A stretch of DNA of 38,192 nt from JACDAN01 sp035265935 (GTDB lineage: Bacteria; Actinomycetota; Thermoleophilia; Gaiellales; Gaiellaceae): contig DATFOC010000118.1 of assembly GCA_035265935.1 (NCBI GenBank), positions 1-38,192 on the forward strand. The letters are read 5' to 3'. Numbering within the stretch: the first letter of the stretch is position 1; each line of letters starts with the position of its first letter. Position numbers and translations under genes: made by a program. Shown one piece after another: positions 37,989 through 38,192 of the stretch. Under the pieces are notes generated by a model. It saw nothing but the letters and a program-made list of their open reading frames with translations, searched no databases and was not told the origin of the DNA.

Positions 37989-37991
37989 GGT
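37986..37991 (+). promoter_or_regulatory. Putative -10 box (TAGGGT) overlapping a stop codon
   Basis: TAGGGT starts with the stop codon of the response regulator and lies 7 nt before GTG 37999. This is one of the clearest stop/-10 fusions in the window. Confidence 0.5.
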
Positions 37992-37998
37992 CGCGCTC

Positions 37999-38192
37999 GT
38001 GAACCCGACCGACGGAGTGATCCGCGAAGCGTGGGAGGCGTTCAAGGCCCACTGGCGCCACCTGGTGCCGATCGCCCTCGTCGTATACCTCGCGGTGGGG
38101 CTGATCAGCATCGTGCTCGTCGCGCTGCTGACCTGGGTCGGCGCGATCCTGAGCTTCGTCATCTCGCTCATCGCGCTCTTCTGGGTGCAGGG
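37999..38192 (+). CDS. Integral membrane protein, 3'-truncated by the window edge
   Basis: The frame from GTG 37999 begins NPTDGVIREAWEAFKAHWRH and runs open to the end of the window. After this soluble, amphipathic stretch come strongly hydrophobic segments (LVPIALVVYLAVGLISIVLV, then LLTWVGAILSFVISLIALF). The layout recalls membrane proteins with an N-terminal AW--FK--W-- helix, seen in several DUF families, but too little is present to name one. Confidence 0.7.
   Translation, partial: MNPTDGVIREAWEAFKAHWRHLVPIALVVYLAVGLISIVLVALLTWVGAILSFVISLIALFWVQ

Noticed and set aside
1..38192. tRNA, rRNA, CRISPR, prophage or intact transposase genes
   Set aside because: Every gap was read; none contains a cloverleaf with TTCGA arm, regularly spaced repeats, or transposase or integrase motifs.

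Overview
The window is a GC-rich, gene-dense stretch of chromosome, with third codon positions mostly G or C, many GTG/TTG starts and long runs of 1-22 nt gene overlaps. Gene content (scpA-scpB, cmk-plsC-der-gpsA, an FTR1 iron permease, F420-type luciferase-like and VOC proteins, type C- L28) and promoter style point to an actinobacterium. My guess is a deep lineage such as Thermoleophilia/Gaiellales. That assignment is inference, because there is no rRNA or other decisive marker. I see no tRNA, rRNA, CRISPR array, phage module or intact insertion sequence.

Layout. 1-2100: 3' part of lgt, then scpA-scpB. 2101-4104: a small accessory patch (two VOC proteins, a luciferase-like oxidoreductase, a methyltransferase remnant with a 22-bp tandem repeat) that separates scpB from rluB. 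4122-6746: rluB-corA, with trpS convergent. 6743-13425 (minus): aroQ, then the trp operon in the order trpE-G-D-CF-B-A, preceded by a trp promoter, a leader peptide with three Trp codons and an attenuator terminator. 13449-23053 (plus): aroF-tyrA-aroA-cmk-plsC-der-gpsA, a lipoprotein, then metK. 23054-23275: a hairpin-rich gap. 23358-28233 (minus): an iron-uptake operon (lipoprotein, FTR1 permease, HyuA-like protein, membrane protein) followed by a DtxR-family regulator gene, with a matching palindromic operator near 28267. 28368-37414 (plus): priA-def-fmt-rsmB, rpe-ribD-orf-ribE-ribBA-ribH. 37432-38192: rpmB, a receiver-only response regulator and the start of a membrane protein.

AroF, TyrA, AroA, AroQ and the trp operon lie around one 23-bp divergent promoter (13426-13448), so DAHP synthesis, chorismate use and Trp synthesis start from nearly one point. 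Trp supply can feed back through the attenuator.

Two observations stand out. (1) A ~163-bp element with long inverted-repeat ends, flanked by TA, occurs twice (9878-10043 and 34796-34962), once between trpD and trpCF and once before ribE. The copies are roughly 80-85% identical, and several differences are compensatory within predicted stems. Removing it with one TA restores a perfect TAGTG stop/start overlap at one site and a TAA stop plus -10 box at the other. It looks like an undescribed miniature inverted-repeat element, possibly folded as RNA. (2) At least a dozen genes have a TANNNT -10 box exactly 6-7 nt before the start codon, implying leaderless transcripts. The stop codon of the preceding gene often supplies the TAG/TAA of that box.
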